DNA from: Bin18 sp965200355
Lineage (GTDB): Bacteria; Desulfobacterota; Binatia; Bin18
Direction: 5' to 3'
Assembly: GCA_965200355.1 (NCBI GenBank)
Contig: OZ241351.1
Coordinates: 3,162,001 to 3,226,000, forward strand
Length of the DNA: 64,000 nucleotides
A program made the position numbers and the translations under genes. Positions 8,793 through 16,343 of this stretch are shown here, one piece after another; within the stretch, counting starts at the first letter, position 1, and every line of letters begins with the position of its first letter. The notes under the pieces were generated by a model. That model made no database searches, was not told where the DNA came from, and saw nothing but the letters and a program-made list of their open reading frames with translations.

Positions 8793-9005
8793 GAACTGCC
8801 TCCTGACTGACGCCTGGATGTCTGTGCGTTTTCCCGGGTCTCCCCTTGTCGGAATTCTTCGGCACGGCTAAAGTGGCCGGCCAGCATTGTCCGTGACACA
8901 AGCAAGAGATGGGGAATGCAGGGGCATTGTGCGTGTCTGCCCGCTCGGTGTCAAATGGAACACCACAGTCTTCTCGGGCCGACATGATTAAGGAGTACGC
9001 AGGTT

Positions 9006-9953
9006 ATGGATGGGCTTCGGAACCGGCAACGATCACAGACAGGCAGAGGTGTGCTCCTGGCGGTCGCCTTCATCTTGACCGGCTGTGGCGGTTCGACGCC
9101 GAGCCTGACAGGAGAGGAGATTCAAGCCAAGAACCCAAAGCATACCTATGTAGAAATTGAGGGTGTTGCGCTGCATTACCAGCAAACCGGCCTGGGCCGG
9201 CCGCTTATTTTCCTCCACGGCCTGCTCGAAGATTACCGTATCTGGCGGCATGTCACCCCAGGGCTAACCTATGGCAATACGGTCTACGAGCTGGACTTGA
9301 TGGGTTTTGGACTGTCTGAGAAACCGCCCGATAAAACCTATGATCTGGACACCTATCTGGCGCAGCTTAGCGCGTATATTGAGAACTTCCACTTGGAAAA
9401 CATTATTCTTGCGGGGCATGACTTCGGGGCGGTCATTGCCGCGGCCTATGCCATCCAGAACCCGGACAACGTCCATAAACTGATTCTGATGAGCGCCCCC
9501 ATCTCGGCCCATGAAAGTCTGCCGCTCAATATCCGCCTGCTCGGGGTGCCCTTGATTGGTGGCCTGCTGAGCGGAGACTGGTTTCTCAAACGCATCCTTC
9601 AGGAGGGCGTGTTTGACAAGCAAGTCATGGGTGAGGCTATGGTCAAACAGTATCTTGAGCCCTTCCAAGAGGACCCTGGGGCTCGCGCGGCTCTCTACAA
9701 ATTTCTCCGCGAATTTGATCTCGACCGGGTCGTTGAAGAGGATATCCTTCCTCATCTGAGTGCACTCACTATGCCAACCCTGCTCCTCTGGGGTGGCCAG
9801 GATCAATTTCTCTCCATGGATGTTGCCCGTGAGCTTGATGTGGCCATCCCCAGTGCGGATTTACAAGTCGTCACCCGGAGCGGCCACTACATCCTTGAAG
9901 ACCGTCCAGAAGACGTCCGGCAGCAAATCAAAGAATGGATTGACAAACGCTGA
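9006..9953 (+). CDS. Lipoprotein alpha/beta hydrolase (haloalkane dehalogenase/epoxide hydrolase-like)
   Basis: A 315-residue exported hydrolase. The N-terminus has a hydrophobic stretch ending in the lipobox LTGC near residue 26, so it should be lipidated and membrane-anchored. The alpha/beta-hydrolase core shows the oxyanion segment FLHGLLEDYRIW and the nucleophile elbow AGHDFGAVIAA, in which the nucleophile is Asp rather than Ser. The acid region is LLWGGQDQFL and the catalytic His is in RSGHYILEDRPE. An Asp elbow is characteristic of haloalkane dehalogenases and epoxide hydrolases; lipid anchoring of such an enzyme is less common. ATG 9006 is the only start that gives an intact signal peptide. 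It is 88 bases upstream of sufT. Confidence 0.85.
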   Translation: MDGLRNRQRSQTGRGVLLAVAFILTGCGGSTPSLTGEEIQAKNPKHTYVEIEGVALHYQQTGLGRPLIFLHGLLEDYRIWRHVTPGLTYGNTVYELDLMGFGLSEKPPDKTYDLDTYLAQLSAYIENFHLENIILAGHDFGAVIAAAYAIQNPDNVHKLILMSAPISAHESLPLNIRLLGVPLIGGLLSGDWFLKRILQEGVFDKQVMGEAMVKQYLEPFQEDPGARAALYKFLREFDLDRVVEEDILPHLSALTMPTLLLWGGQDQFLSMDVARELDVAIPSADLQVVTRSGHYILEDRPEDVRQQIKEWIDKR

Positions 9954-10041
9954 TAGAGAAGACCCAGGGGCCAATTGACAACGTGGACCTTATCCGTCTA
10001 GCTTGGACAACCAATTCAGTATCCGGTGAAGGAGTCAGATC

Positions 10042-10593
10042 ATGAGCTACGAAGAAATCGAATTCAGCCGGCACTGCGATGCCATCCAAATTCCACAGGG
10101 TATCAAGGTCACTATTCCCAAAGGCACCCCGGGTGTCATCACCCAGGCCCTGGGCGATACCTATACCCTCCAGTTGCCAACCCTGGGCGGTCTGTACCGT
10201 GTCTCTGATAAGGATGCGGACGCGATTGGAAAAGAGAGTATGGGACCACCTCCAGCAGTCGCCCCGGGTGTGAGTGGCCAGGTCACTGAGGATCAAGTCT
10301 GGGCACAACTCAAGAATGTCTACGACCCGGAAATCCCGGTGAACATCGTCGACCTCGGCCTGGTGTACGACCTCAGCGTGCAAGACCGCCCGGAGGGTGG
10401 GACCAATGTTGATGTCAAAATGACCCTTACCGCTCAGGGATGCGGCATGGGGCCGGCCATTGCCATGGACGCACAGATGCGAATAGAGGGCCTCCCTGGG
10501 GTTGAAGACGCCAATGTTGAGGTGGTGTGGGACCCGCCCTGGACGCCGGCCATGATTTCACCCGAAGGGAAAGAAAAGCTCGGTTTGGATTAG
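10042..10593 (+). CDS. sufT: SufT-type iron-sulfur maturation protein (MIP18/DUF59)
   Basis: A 183-residue protein of the long SufT family, which helps maturation of Fe-S proteins. It has an N-terminal extension (SYEEIEFSRHCDAIQIPQG) with the conserved TIPKGTPGVITQALGDTYTL, a short proline linker, and then a MIP18 domain from about residue 85: LKNVYDPEIPVNIVDLGLVY and MTLTAQGCGMGP with the conserved Cys, ending VWDPPWTPAMIS. The ATG at 10042 follows GAAGGAG. No suf operon is adjacent, so this is a solitary copy. The assignment is strong; the client protein is unknown. Confidence 0.93.
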   Translation: MSYEEIEFSRHCDAIQIPQGIKVTIPKGTPGVITQALGDTYTLQLPTLGGLYRVSDKDADAIGKESMGPPPAVAPGVSGQVTEDQVWAQLKNVYDPEIPVNIVDLGLVYDLSVQDRPEGGTNVDVKMTLTAQGCGMGPAIAMDAQMRIEGLPGVEDANVEVVWDPPWTPAMISPEGKEKLGLD

Positions 10594-10721
10594 ACACCAA
10601 CGGGGCGGGCAGACAGGCCGCCCTGCCTCCACGTTCAGCCATTTTCCTCACTTCGACTGAAACGCAATCCGTCCACCGTACAATATCACTCAATGCCGAC
10701 GGCGAATCGAATGCGCCCCTC

Positions 10722-11492
10722 TTATTTTATTGGAGATAAAAGCTGAGGGGTTGTCACTATTGTTCTGATGCCGTGAGCATGGTCCTCTTCAAATGGATTT
10801 TTCTCACACCATTCATGTAAAGAGTTAATATCTAATAGCTGACAGCTTTGACTCACACTCCAGGTCACTTGGAGAGGAGAACATGTTTGTTCAGTATAAT
10901 TTGGCCCTGTGGTGGAACCTAAAAACTCCAGAGCGTCACTGCGGTCGGGTAGCTGTGCAACTTGATGCAATCCATCTTGAGAAGTAGTCGCTGTATAGTG
11001 AGCAAAACTTGGGGCTTCGTTGTCATTCACTAATAAAAACACCTTGGTCTCAACTCTGAGCTGTGGATTTGCACATGATGCTGAAGAGCATGCCTGAAGG
11101 CCCTTTCCTGGTTTAACATCACAGCTTGAGTATACCCAGTGAACTTCTACGGTATCCCCAGGTGCAACGTTTTTACAGGATTGATTGGATGCAGGAGCCC
11201 CTAGCTGAGAAGAGGTTAAGGATGGAGTTTCGTTACATTGCCACCCCTCAACACCATTTCTCCCCGCTGGTAGTGAAAAACCAGATGCCTTGTGTTCAGC
11301 ATGTTTATGAAAGTGAATGTTACACAAATTCAACTGCTTATGGTTGGGAGAAAGGGTAAATTTGACTGGATTTTTGCCGTCTCTTTGCGTTAAATCCCGT
11401 GGCGTTTGGGGACCAAAGTCTTGGCAAATTTCAGCATGTAATACGCCGGAGAATAGCACTGAAAAAATAGTGAATACGAATAGCTTATACAT
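10722..11492 (-). CDS. Delta-class carbonic anhydrase, secreted
   Basis: A 256-residue protein with a Sec signal (MYKLFVFTIFSVLFSGVLHA), so periplasmic or secreted. Motifs recalled from delta-class carbonic anhydrases are LCNIHFHKHAEHKASGFS with the metal-binding His cluster, GDTVEVHWVYSSC, NPQLRVETKVFLLVNDN, LGSTTGPNYTEQTCSPLQV and the C-terminal EDHAHGIRTIV. It would interconvert CO2 and bicarbonate outside the cytoplasm. The gene and its flanks (about 10.7-11.6 kb) are visibly richer in A and T than the rest of the window, and it stands alone, which suggests acquisition by transfer, perhaps from a marine bacterium. The recognition rests on motif memory rather than a search. Confidence 0.78.
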   Translation of the reverse strand: MYKLFVFTIFSVLFSGVLHAEICQDFGPQTPRDLTQRDGKNPVKFTLSPNHKQLNLCNIHFHKHAEHKASGFSLPAGRNGVEGWQCNETPSLTSSQLGAPASNQSCKNVAPGDTVEVHWVYSSCDVKPGKGLQACSSASCANPQLRVETKVFLLVNDNEAPSFAHYTATTSQDGLHQVAQLPDRSDALEFLGSTTGPNYTEQTCSPLQVTWSVSQSCQLLDINSLHEWCEKNPFEEDHAHGIRTIVTTPQLLSPIK

Positions 11493-11635
11493 ACAGTCAT
11501 TCCTTTTATTTCATTGCTAGTGAGGCAAGTGCATTTGATGCTGGAGTAGAATGGACCGGAGACTTTGGTCTCGTTGCAGGAGAATGAGCAACACGCGGTA
11601 AGCACTTGCTGCGAGTTTCATACATTATCGTACTC

Positions 11636-12097
11636 TTATGGTTCCGGTTCTTTCCAGGTGGGCTGAAAGTCCTCCCTGCCTATGAGCTTTCGGTACGCCT
11701 CGGGCGGCGGGCAGTCTGTGAGCGCTACTTGAAAGAAACTCCCGCCTCCGTCCGCCCGCAGGACATTGACGACAATCTCTTCACGCGGATTATACGCCCT
11801 CAGCAGGCGTACCGCGTCTTTCTTCTGGGCGGTGTGTGACAGCGCGGCAATCCGCCCCTCGGGCAGGTAGCCAAGTCGGGCTTCTTTCTGCCCGGTCTCG
11901 TTCGCAGCTTCGTTGAGGTTCTGGCCGCCCTCATTGGGCCACTGCCGGGCGTCCATGAGCACAAGGCCGCGGCCATAGCGCAACAGGCCGCTCCAACTCA
12001 ACGCCCCGAACTTCTGCCGGTTCTCCCAGATAAAGCGTTCATAGGGGTCCTTGGGACCCGGCCTGATACCAGCTTGAGGGGCGTTTTGTTCGCTCAT
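11636..12097 (-). CDS. Hypothetical protein
   Basis: About 153 residues from MSEQNAPQAGIRPGPKDPYE to EDFQPTWKEPEP. The start is taken at 12097 because the longer frame to 12133 overlaps the upstream gene and adds unconserved-looking sequence. It is soluble, without a signal peptide or membrane segment, and has one Cys in ALTDCPPPEAYRK. Conserved-looking stretches are YERFIWENRQKFGALSWSGL and LLRAYNPREEIVV. It is the last gene of a minus-strand series running from 14962 to 11636 that includes gentisate dioxygenase and a MetE-like enzyme, so a role in the same pathway is possible. Family not recognised. Confidence 0.6.
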   Translation of the reverse strand: MSEQNAPQAGIRPGPKDPYERFIWENRQKFGALSWSGLLRYGRGLVLMDARQWPNEGGQNLNEAANETGQKEARLGYLPEGRIAALSHTAQKKDAVRLLRAYNPREEIVVNVLRADGGGSFFQVALTDCPPPEAYRKLIGREDFQPTWKEPEP

Positions 12098-12122
12098 GTT
12101 GAGGGCTTTGGCGGGGGACCGC

Positions 12123-12353
12123 TCAGTCTTCAATAATCGCGCTCAACGAGGTCCGCCAGCCGGACATGGCAAAACGTTGCTCCAGGCCGTACTGCTTGAT
12201 TTCATCGAGTCCAGGCATGCGCGTAACCTTCCAACCCTCGCAGGTCGCCGAACTGCATGGACAGGGGTCCGTCATGGCGTTGAGCAGCGCGGGCGGCATA
12301 TCCAGCCCTTTTGCCACCCGGGCGACAAATTCTTCTTTTGCAATATGAGCCAT
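12123..12353 (-). CDS. Hypothetical 76-residue Cys-rich protein
   Basis: A small soluble protein, MAHIAKEEFVARVAKGLDMP to SLSAIIED. It has a compact cysteine cluster CPCSSATCEGW (residues 31-41), which could bind a metal or cluster or be redox-active. It lies between the 37-residue membrane protein and the 153-residue hypothetical on the same strand with short gaps, consistent with one transcript. Family not recognised. Confidence 0.6.
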   Translation of the reverse strand: MAHIAKEEFVARVAKGLDMPPALLNAMTDPCPCSSATCEGWKVTRMPGLDEIKQYGLEQRFAMSGWRTSLSAIIED

Positions 12354-12365
12354 ACCGGGCCAGCG

Positions 12366-12479
12366 CTAGGCGCTTTTCTTCCCTTCTGAAACGGCAATCA
12401 CGATAACCGCGATAATCACGCCAAGAGCCGCGCCAACAAGAATCGGACTGTTGGAAAAGAACTCGTACAGCGCGCCCAT
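12366..12479 (-). CDS. 37-residue single-pass membrane protein
   Basis: The ATG at 12477-12479 opens a short frame MGALYEFFSNSPILVGAALG, continuing VIIAVIVIAVSEGKKSA to the TAG at 12366-12368. It has one clear transmembrane helix with a basic tail, giving an N-out or N-in single-span peptide. It occupies the gap between the MetE-like gene and the Cys-rich hypothetical, with the same orientation. Such small membrane peptides are easily missed; the support is only its fit in the operon and its hydrophobic pattern. Confidence 0.5.
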   Translation of the reverse strand: MGALYEFFSNSPILVGAALGVIIAVIVIAVSEGKKSA

Positions 12480-12489
12480 CGTACTCCGC

Positions 12490-13527
12490 CTAGCCAGAAT
12501 GCCCCTGCTGTAGTTCCGCTCGGACCAGCCAGGCACCATCGGCAAGGGCCTGCATCTTTCCTCGCGCCGCGGTGCGCGAGCGCGGGATCATGCCACAGTC
12601 TGTGCAGGGGTAAAGATGCTCAGGTGCGACATACGGTAAGGCTGTCCGAATACGCGCCGCAACTGTCTCTCGCGTTTCCACCTCCTCCGTACAAGCGTCG
12701 ATGACCCCAACCATCAAATCTTTGCCCCTGGCCTCGGCCAAGACTGCCGGGTCAACGCCAGAGGCGGCACACTCGACGGAGATCATATCAATCGTACTGG
12801 TCCGCAGCAGTGGCAGGGTGCGCGCGTAATGGCCCCAGTCCGTGTTCTGGCGCTTCCACTCAATGACCGCAGGAATACCGTATCCATAACAGATATGGAC
12901 CGCGGTTTTGGCCGGCACCCCTTGGGCGCACTGTTCAAGCGCCCGAATACCCCACTCTTCCACCGCATCGAGATAGATATTGAAACACGGCTCGTCGAAC
13001 TGTACGATGTCGCATCCGTTCTCTGCCAGCTCACACGCCTCTTCATTCACCAGCCGCGCCAGTTCAGCCGCCAGCTTGCGGCGGTCCCCATAGTATTCAT
13101 CCGCAACCGTATCGGCGATGGTCATTGGACCAGGCAGGGTGACTTTGACCGGCTTGGTCGTGTGCTGTTTCATAAACCGGAGCGCCTCGACCAATACCGA
13201 CCGCGGACGACGCAGTTGCTCAACCACCCGGGCGGCCCGGACCTTGATGCCGTAGCGGTTCCCCCGTGTTTCAATCTCAACCAAGCGGCTGAAGTCCAAA
13301 CCGGTCAGGCCCTCAACGAACCCCCAGATATAATGCCGCCGGCGCTGTTCGCCGTCGGTCACGATATTGAGGCCGGCCGCTTCCTGGTCGGCGAGCGCGA
13401 GCAGAACGGCGTCGTCCTGCCCCTCACGCAGCATAGCGTCTTTCAGTTGCCACGAGACATACATCGCGTTTGGGGGAACGAGCCAGGTTGGACGGGGTAA
13501 GCTCCCGACAATCATGGTTTGCAGCAT
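12490..13527 (-). CDS. MetE-like (cobalamin-independent methionine synthase family) protein
   Basis: A 345-residue protein equal to the C-terminal catalytic barrel of MetE. The start is MLQTMIVGSLPRPTWL, with GSLPRP typical. Substrate-side segments are IVTDGEQRR, VKVTLPGPMTIADTV and IVQFDEPCFN. Zinc ligands are suggested by HICYG and by PCTDCGMIPRSR near the C-terminus. It lacks the N-terminal MetE domain, as archaeal-type or core-MetE proteins do. It abuts the gentisate dioxygenase gene with almost no gap, which suggests a methyl-transfer or demethylation role in aromatic catabolism rather than methionine synthesis; this is inference from context only. Confidence 0.85.
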   Translation of the reverse strand: MLQTMIVGSLPRPTWLVPPNAMYVSWQLKDAMLREGQDDAVLLALADQEAAGLNIVTDGEQRRRHYIWGFVEGLTGLDFSRLVEIETRGNRYGIKVRAARVVEQLRRPRSVLVEALRFMKQHTTKPVKVTLPGPMTIADTVADEYYGDRRKLAAELARLVNEEACELAENGCDIVQFDEPCFNIYLDAVEEWGIRALEQCAQGVPAKTAVHICYGYGIPAVIEWKRQNTDWGHYARTLPLLRTSTIDMISVECAASGVDPAVLAEARGKDLMVGVIDACTEEVETRETVAARIRTALPYVAPEHLYPCTDCGMIPRSRTAARGKMQALADGAWLVRAELQQGHSG

Positions 13528-14571
13528 CTATTGTTCCTGTTCTCTGTACCAGCCCAGGGCCTGCATGACGGGCGCGTCAGAAAAGGAGAAAAGAAGCGCA
13601 TCTACGGACGCCGATGTATTCTCATGCGCATGGCTCGCCCAGGTTGGGATGGCAAAGACATCGCCCGGCCTCCATTCAAGGGTTCTGCCGTTGACAACCG
13701 TCTGGCCGCTCCCCTCAATCGCGAGATAGACCTTACTCACGCTTTGTCTGCGGGCCTGCGTTTTTTGTCTGGGTCGCAGGCGTTGCAGAAAACTCGCCAT
13801 AGTCGCCAGCGACGGACCGCCCGTCACCGGGTTCACATATTCCAGCATGGTCCCGTCAAACGGACTGTCCGCGTCCCGACCGAGGTCCATCAGCGCCGGC
13901 CGCGCCTCACTCCACGCATATTTGAGCAACGGCGACTGTCCGCCGACCGCGCGTTGCCAGGTGGGCAAGAGTCCGCCACGTTTATAACCGCGCGTTGAGT
14001 TGTCCTCCGGCTTGGTCAAGTCCTGCGATGCGGTCGGACCGGGTTCAAAGAATGTTCCGGCCAGCAGGCCGGCCAAGGGCAGGTCCAGCCCGTCGAGCCA
14101 CATGACAGGCTCTGTACCTTCACTGCCGTGCTCGTGCCACGTCCAGTTCGGGGTCAAGACAAAATCTCCCGGCGCCATGGGTAATTTTTCACCGTCAACA
14201 ACCGTATAGGCCCCCCGTCCTTCCATAATGAAACGGAGCGCATTGGGCGTGTGCCGGTGAGTTCGGGCGACTTCACCCGGCAGGATGAGCTGAATCCCGG
14301 CATACAGCGTATGCGTTGTGGCAACCCGCCCTTCGAGTCCTGGGTTGAGCAGCATAAGCACCCGCCGTTCCGCTTCAGCCGCGGACACGAGTTCTCCGGA
14401 CCGCAGGAGTTGGGGACGCAGGTCTGTCCAGCGCCAGAGGTGCGGTTTGACCGGCGTTTCCGGCGTGGGCGTGAGTTGTTTGCCGAGCACCTTCCAGAGC
14501 GGCCCGACGTCGTATTGAGACAGGCTGGCCAGAAAGGCTGCCACTGCGTGCGATTGGGTTGATTGCGCCAC
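13528..14571 (-). CDS. Gentisate 1,2-dioxygenase-like bicupin
   Basis: A 347-residue double-cupin ring-cleaving dioxygenase. The first cupin has LPGEVARTHRHTPNALRFIM, where the two His of HRH are iron ligands, and a third ligand in TPNWTWHEHG. The second cupin retains WRPGDVFAIPTWASHAHEN. This pattern is that of gentisate 1,2-dioxygenase and the related 1-hydroxy-2-naphthoate and salicylate dioxygenases; gentisate is the likeliest substrate but is not proven. It is cytoplasmic with no signal. It sits directly upstream of the MetE-like gene and 31 bases downstream of a small alpha/beta-barrel protein gene. Confidence 0.88.
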   Translation of the reverse strand: MAQSTQSHAVAAFLASLSQYDVGPLWKVLGKQLTPTPETPVKPHLWRWTDLRPQLLRSGELVSAAEAERRVLMLLNPGLEGRVATTHTLYAGIQLILPGEVARTHRHTPNALRFIMEGRGAYTVVDGEKLPMAPGDFVLTPNWTWHEHGSEGTEPVMWLDGLDLPLAGLLAGTFFEPGPTASQDLTKPEDNSTRGYKRGGLLPTWQRAVGGQSPLLKYAWSEARPALMDLGRDADSPFDGTMLEYVNPVTGGPSLATMASFLQRLRPRQKTQARRQSVSKVYLAIEGSGQTVVNGRTLEWRPGDVFAIPTWASHAHENTSASVDALLFSFSDAPVMQALGWYREQEQ

Positions 14572-14602
14572 TCGTATTGTGTCCCGTTCTCAGCCGTGTC
14601 TT

Positions 14603-14962
14603 TTAATCGGGCGCGGCGATTTCCTCGCACAGCATGACCTGATAATTGAGACCGGCGTATTTTTCATCAGGACCGTACACGGACCAGCGCTGCGTCCAGC
14701 CCTGGGCAAATTTCTGGAGTTCCTCATGCCCCCAGACCTTTTCCCAGGCCTCTAGGTCGTCAATCTCAAGCAGGTCATAGTGCGTAAACTGCACGCTCCC
14801 AAGTTTTTCATTCAGCACCTTCCAGTTGGCATAGCGCTTGACACCCGGAACGCTGTTGAAAAACGGATTATCCACGTCACGGAGCCACTGCTCATACTCC
14901 GCATGATTGACGTGCTCTCCGAGGTTATAGGTCAATAGCAGCATGGCTCGTCGTGTGGTCAT
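14603..14962 (-). CDS. Small dimeric alpha/beta-barrel-like protein
   Basis: A 119-residue protein, MTTRRAMLLLTYNLGEHVNH to MLCEEIAAPD. The pattern (beta strand LLLTYNL, helix HAEYEQWLRDVDNPFF, then GVKRYANWKVL and FTHYDLLEIDDLEAWEKVW) fits the ferredoxin-like dimeric barrel shared by EthD, REDY and NIPSNAP-type proteins. Those are often small enzymes or accessory factors in aromatic and polyketide metabolism. It is upstream of the gentisate dioxygenase gene on the same strand, probably as first gene of that operon. Exact family not recognised. Confidence 0.65.
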   Translation of the reverse strand: MTTRRAMLLLTYNLGEHVNHAEYEQWLRDVDNPFFNSVPGVKRYANWKVLNEKLGSVQFTHYDLLEIDDLEAWEKVWGHEELQKFAQGWTQRWSVYGPDEKYAGLNYQVMLCEEIAAPD

Positions 14963-14974
14963 CTCACAAGCCCC

Positions 14975-15250
14975 TTAAGGAGAGAGTAAACGGTGCAAGG
15001 TCGCCACTGCACCGATAATCCCCAACCCCCACAGCCACAGCCTTTGAAAGATATCGGCCCTGACGTTCGCGATATCGGTTTTCACATTCGCGATATCCTC
15101 TTTGGTGGCTAAGTGCTCCAGGTCGGCTTTGGTGAGCGTGCTCCCGGGGGGCGACTGCTGGGACAGGTTGAGCACTTGCACTATAGCAGTTGCCTGCTGA
15201 GGCTCAAATCCGGCCGCTTGCAGAACATGGGCAATGGAGGCGTCATCCAT
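14975..15250 (-). CDS. Coiled-coil single-pass membrane protein
   Basis: About 91 residues from MDDASIAHVLQAAGFEPQQA. The middle shows the heptad-like repeat LEHLATKEDIANVKTDIANV, and the C-terminus has one transmembrane helix LWLWGLGIIGAVATLHRLL. This architecture matches DUF1640/CCDC90-like tail-anchored proteins, which often sit near mobile or variable genes. The start at 15250 is chosen because the longer frame overlaps metF. Function unknown. Confidence 0.6.
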   Translation of the reverse strand: MDDASIAHVLQAAGFEPQQATAIVQVLNLSQQSPPGSTLTKADLEHLATKEDIANVKTDIANVRADIFQRLWLWGLGIIGAVATLHRLLSP

Positions 15251-15302
15251 AGAGCCACAGATACACCCTTCGGCCTGCCTTGTGAATAGCTGCGGGTGGC
15301 CG

Positions 15303-16199
15303 TTATGCCGCCGGTGGCAGGAGCGTGCGCACGCGGCTCTGGCGGAGTCGCTCAAAAATAAGCTGGGTCGCTCGGGAGCGGTTCAGGGTGTAGAAGTGAA
15401 TGCCGGGGGCACCACCAGCGAGCAGCGTTTCACACTGCTGCCACGCCCAGTCAACCCCAATGGCAAACACCGCGTTGGCATCCTCGGCGACCGGCTCCAG
15501 GCGTTCTTGCAGCGCCAGCGGAATAGACGCCCCACACATCCGGGTGAAGCGAACAATCTGACGGTAGTTCAGAATGGGCATGATGCCCGGAATAATGCGC
15601 TGCCGAATCCCAAGCTGTCTCGCCCGCGCGACAAAATCAAAATAGTCCCGAGCGTCAAAAAACAACTGGGTGGTGACAAAATCGGCCCCACAGTCCAGCT
15701 TGGCCTTGAGATGCTGTAAGTCCTGAAGCGCATCCCCACTTTCCGGGTGCGTTTCAGGATACCCCGCCACACCAATACAAAAGTCGCCGTTCTGTCGGGC
15801 CAGGGCCACCAACTCGGCGGCGTGCGCAAAACCGTCCGGAGCCGGGGTAAATGCGGTTGCGTCGCGGGGTGGGTCACCGCGCAGACACATGAGGTTCTCG
15901 ACACCACGGTTTTTCAGTTCAGACAGAATCTCTCTGAGTGCCGTTTGGCTGTGCCCCACACAGGTGAGGTGGGCCATACCGACCAGCCCCAGTTCGGCTT
16001 GGAAACGACACACCAGATCAATCGTATTCCTACGGGTCGAGCCCCCAGCACCGTAAGTCACCGAGCAAAAGCTGGCCCCCAACTTCCGCAGTGCGCGAGC
16101 CCGCTCAAAAAGCACCGCTCCATCCTCTGCGGTCTGTGGAGGAAAAAATTCAAACGAAAACGTCTGCGGATGAGATTCGAAAAGGGTTCGGATTTTCAT
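15303..16199 (-). CDS. metF: Methylenetetrahydrofolate reductase
   Basis: A 298-residue flavoenzyme that reduces 5,10-methylene-THF to 5-methyl-THF, the methyl donor for methionine. Diagnostic segments are FSFEFFPPQ near the N-terminus, FCSVTYGAGGSTR, LTCVGHS, NLMCLRGDPP with the conserved Asp, FCIGVAGYPETHPES, DFVTTQLFFDA and RIIPGIMPI. The start MKIRTLFESHP at 16199 is preferred over an upstream ATG at 16229 because it matches the usual MetF N-terminus. It is divergent from the thiolase operon. It supplies methyl groups to methionine synthases encoded elsewhere; no metH is in the window. Confidence 0.96.
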   Translation of the reverse strand: MKIRTLFESHPQTFSFEFFPPQTAEDGAVLFERARALRKLGASFCSVTYGAGGSTRRNTIDLVCRFQAELGLVGMAHLTCVGHSQTALREILSELKNRGVENLMCLRGDPPRDATAFTPAPDGFAHAAELVALARQNGDFCIGVAGYPETHPESGDALQDLQHLKAKLDCGADFVTTQLFFDARDYFDFVARARQLGIRQRIIPGIMPILNYRQIVRFTRMCGASIPLALQERLEPVAEDANAVFAIGVDWAWQQCETLLAGGAPGIHFYTLNRSRATQLIFERLRQSRVRTLLPPAA

Positions 16200-16343
16200 G
16201 GGCTCAGTGCGGTACTGGTATGCTACCAAGCAACCCGAAATGAGTCAAAACCGGCCGCCGTCAGCGTTCTGCCGTTTCACCTTTACAAGCCGCTTTGTCC
16301 CGGTATACGATTCGGCACCTATACAGCAAGCAAAGGAGGACAT

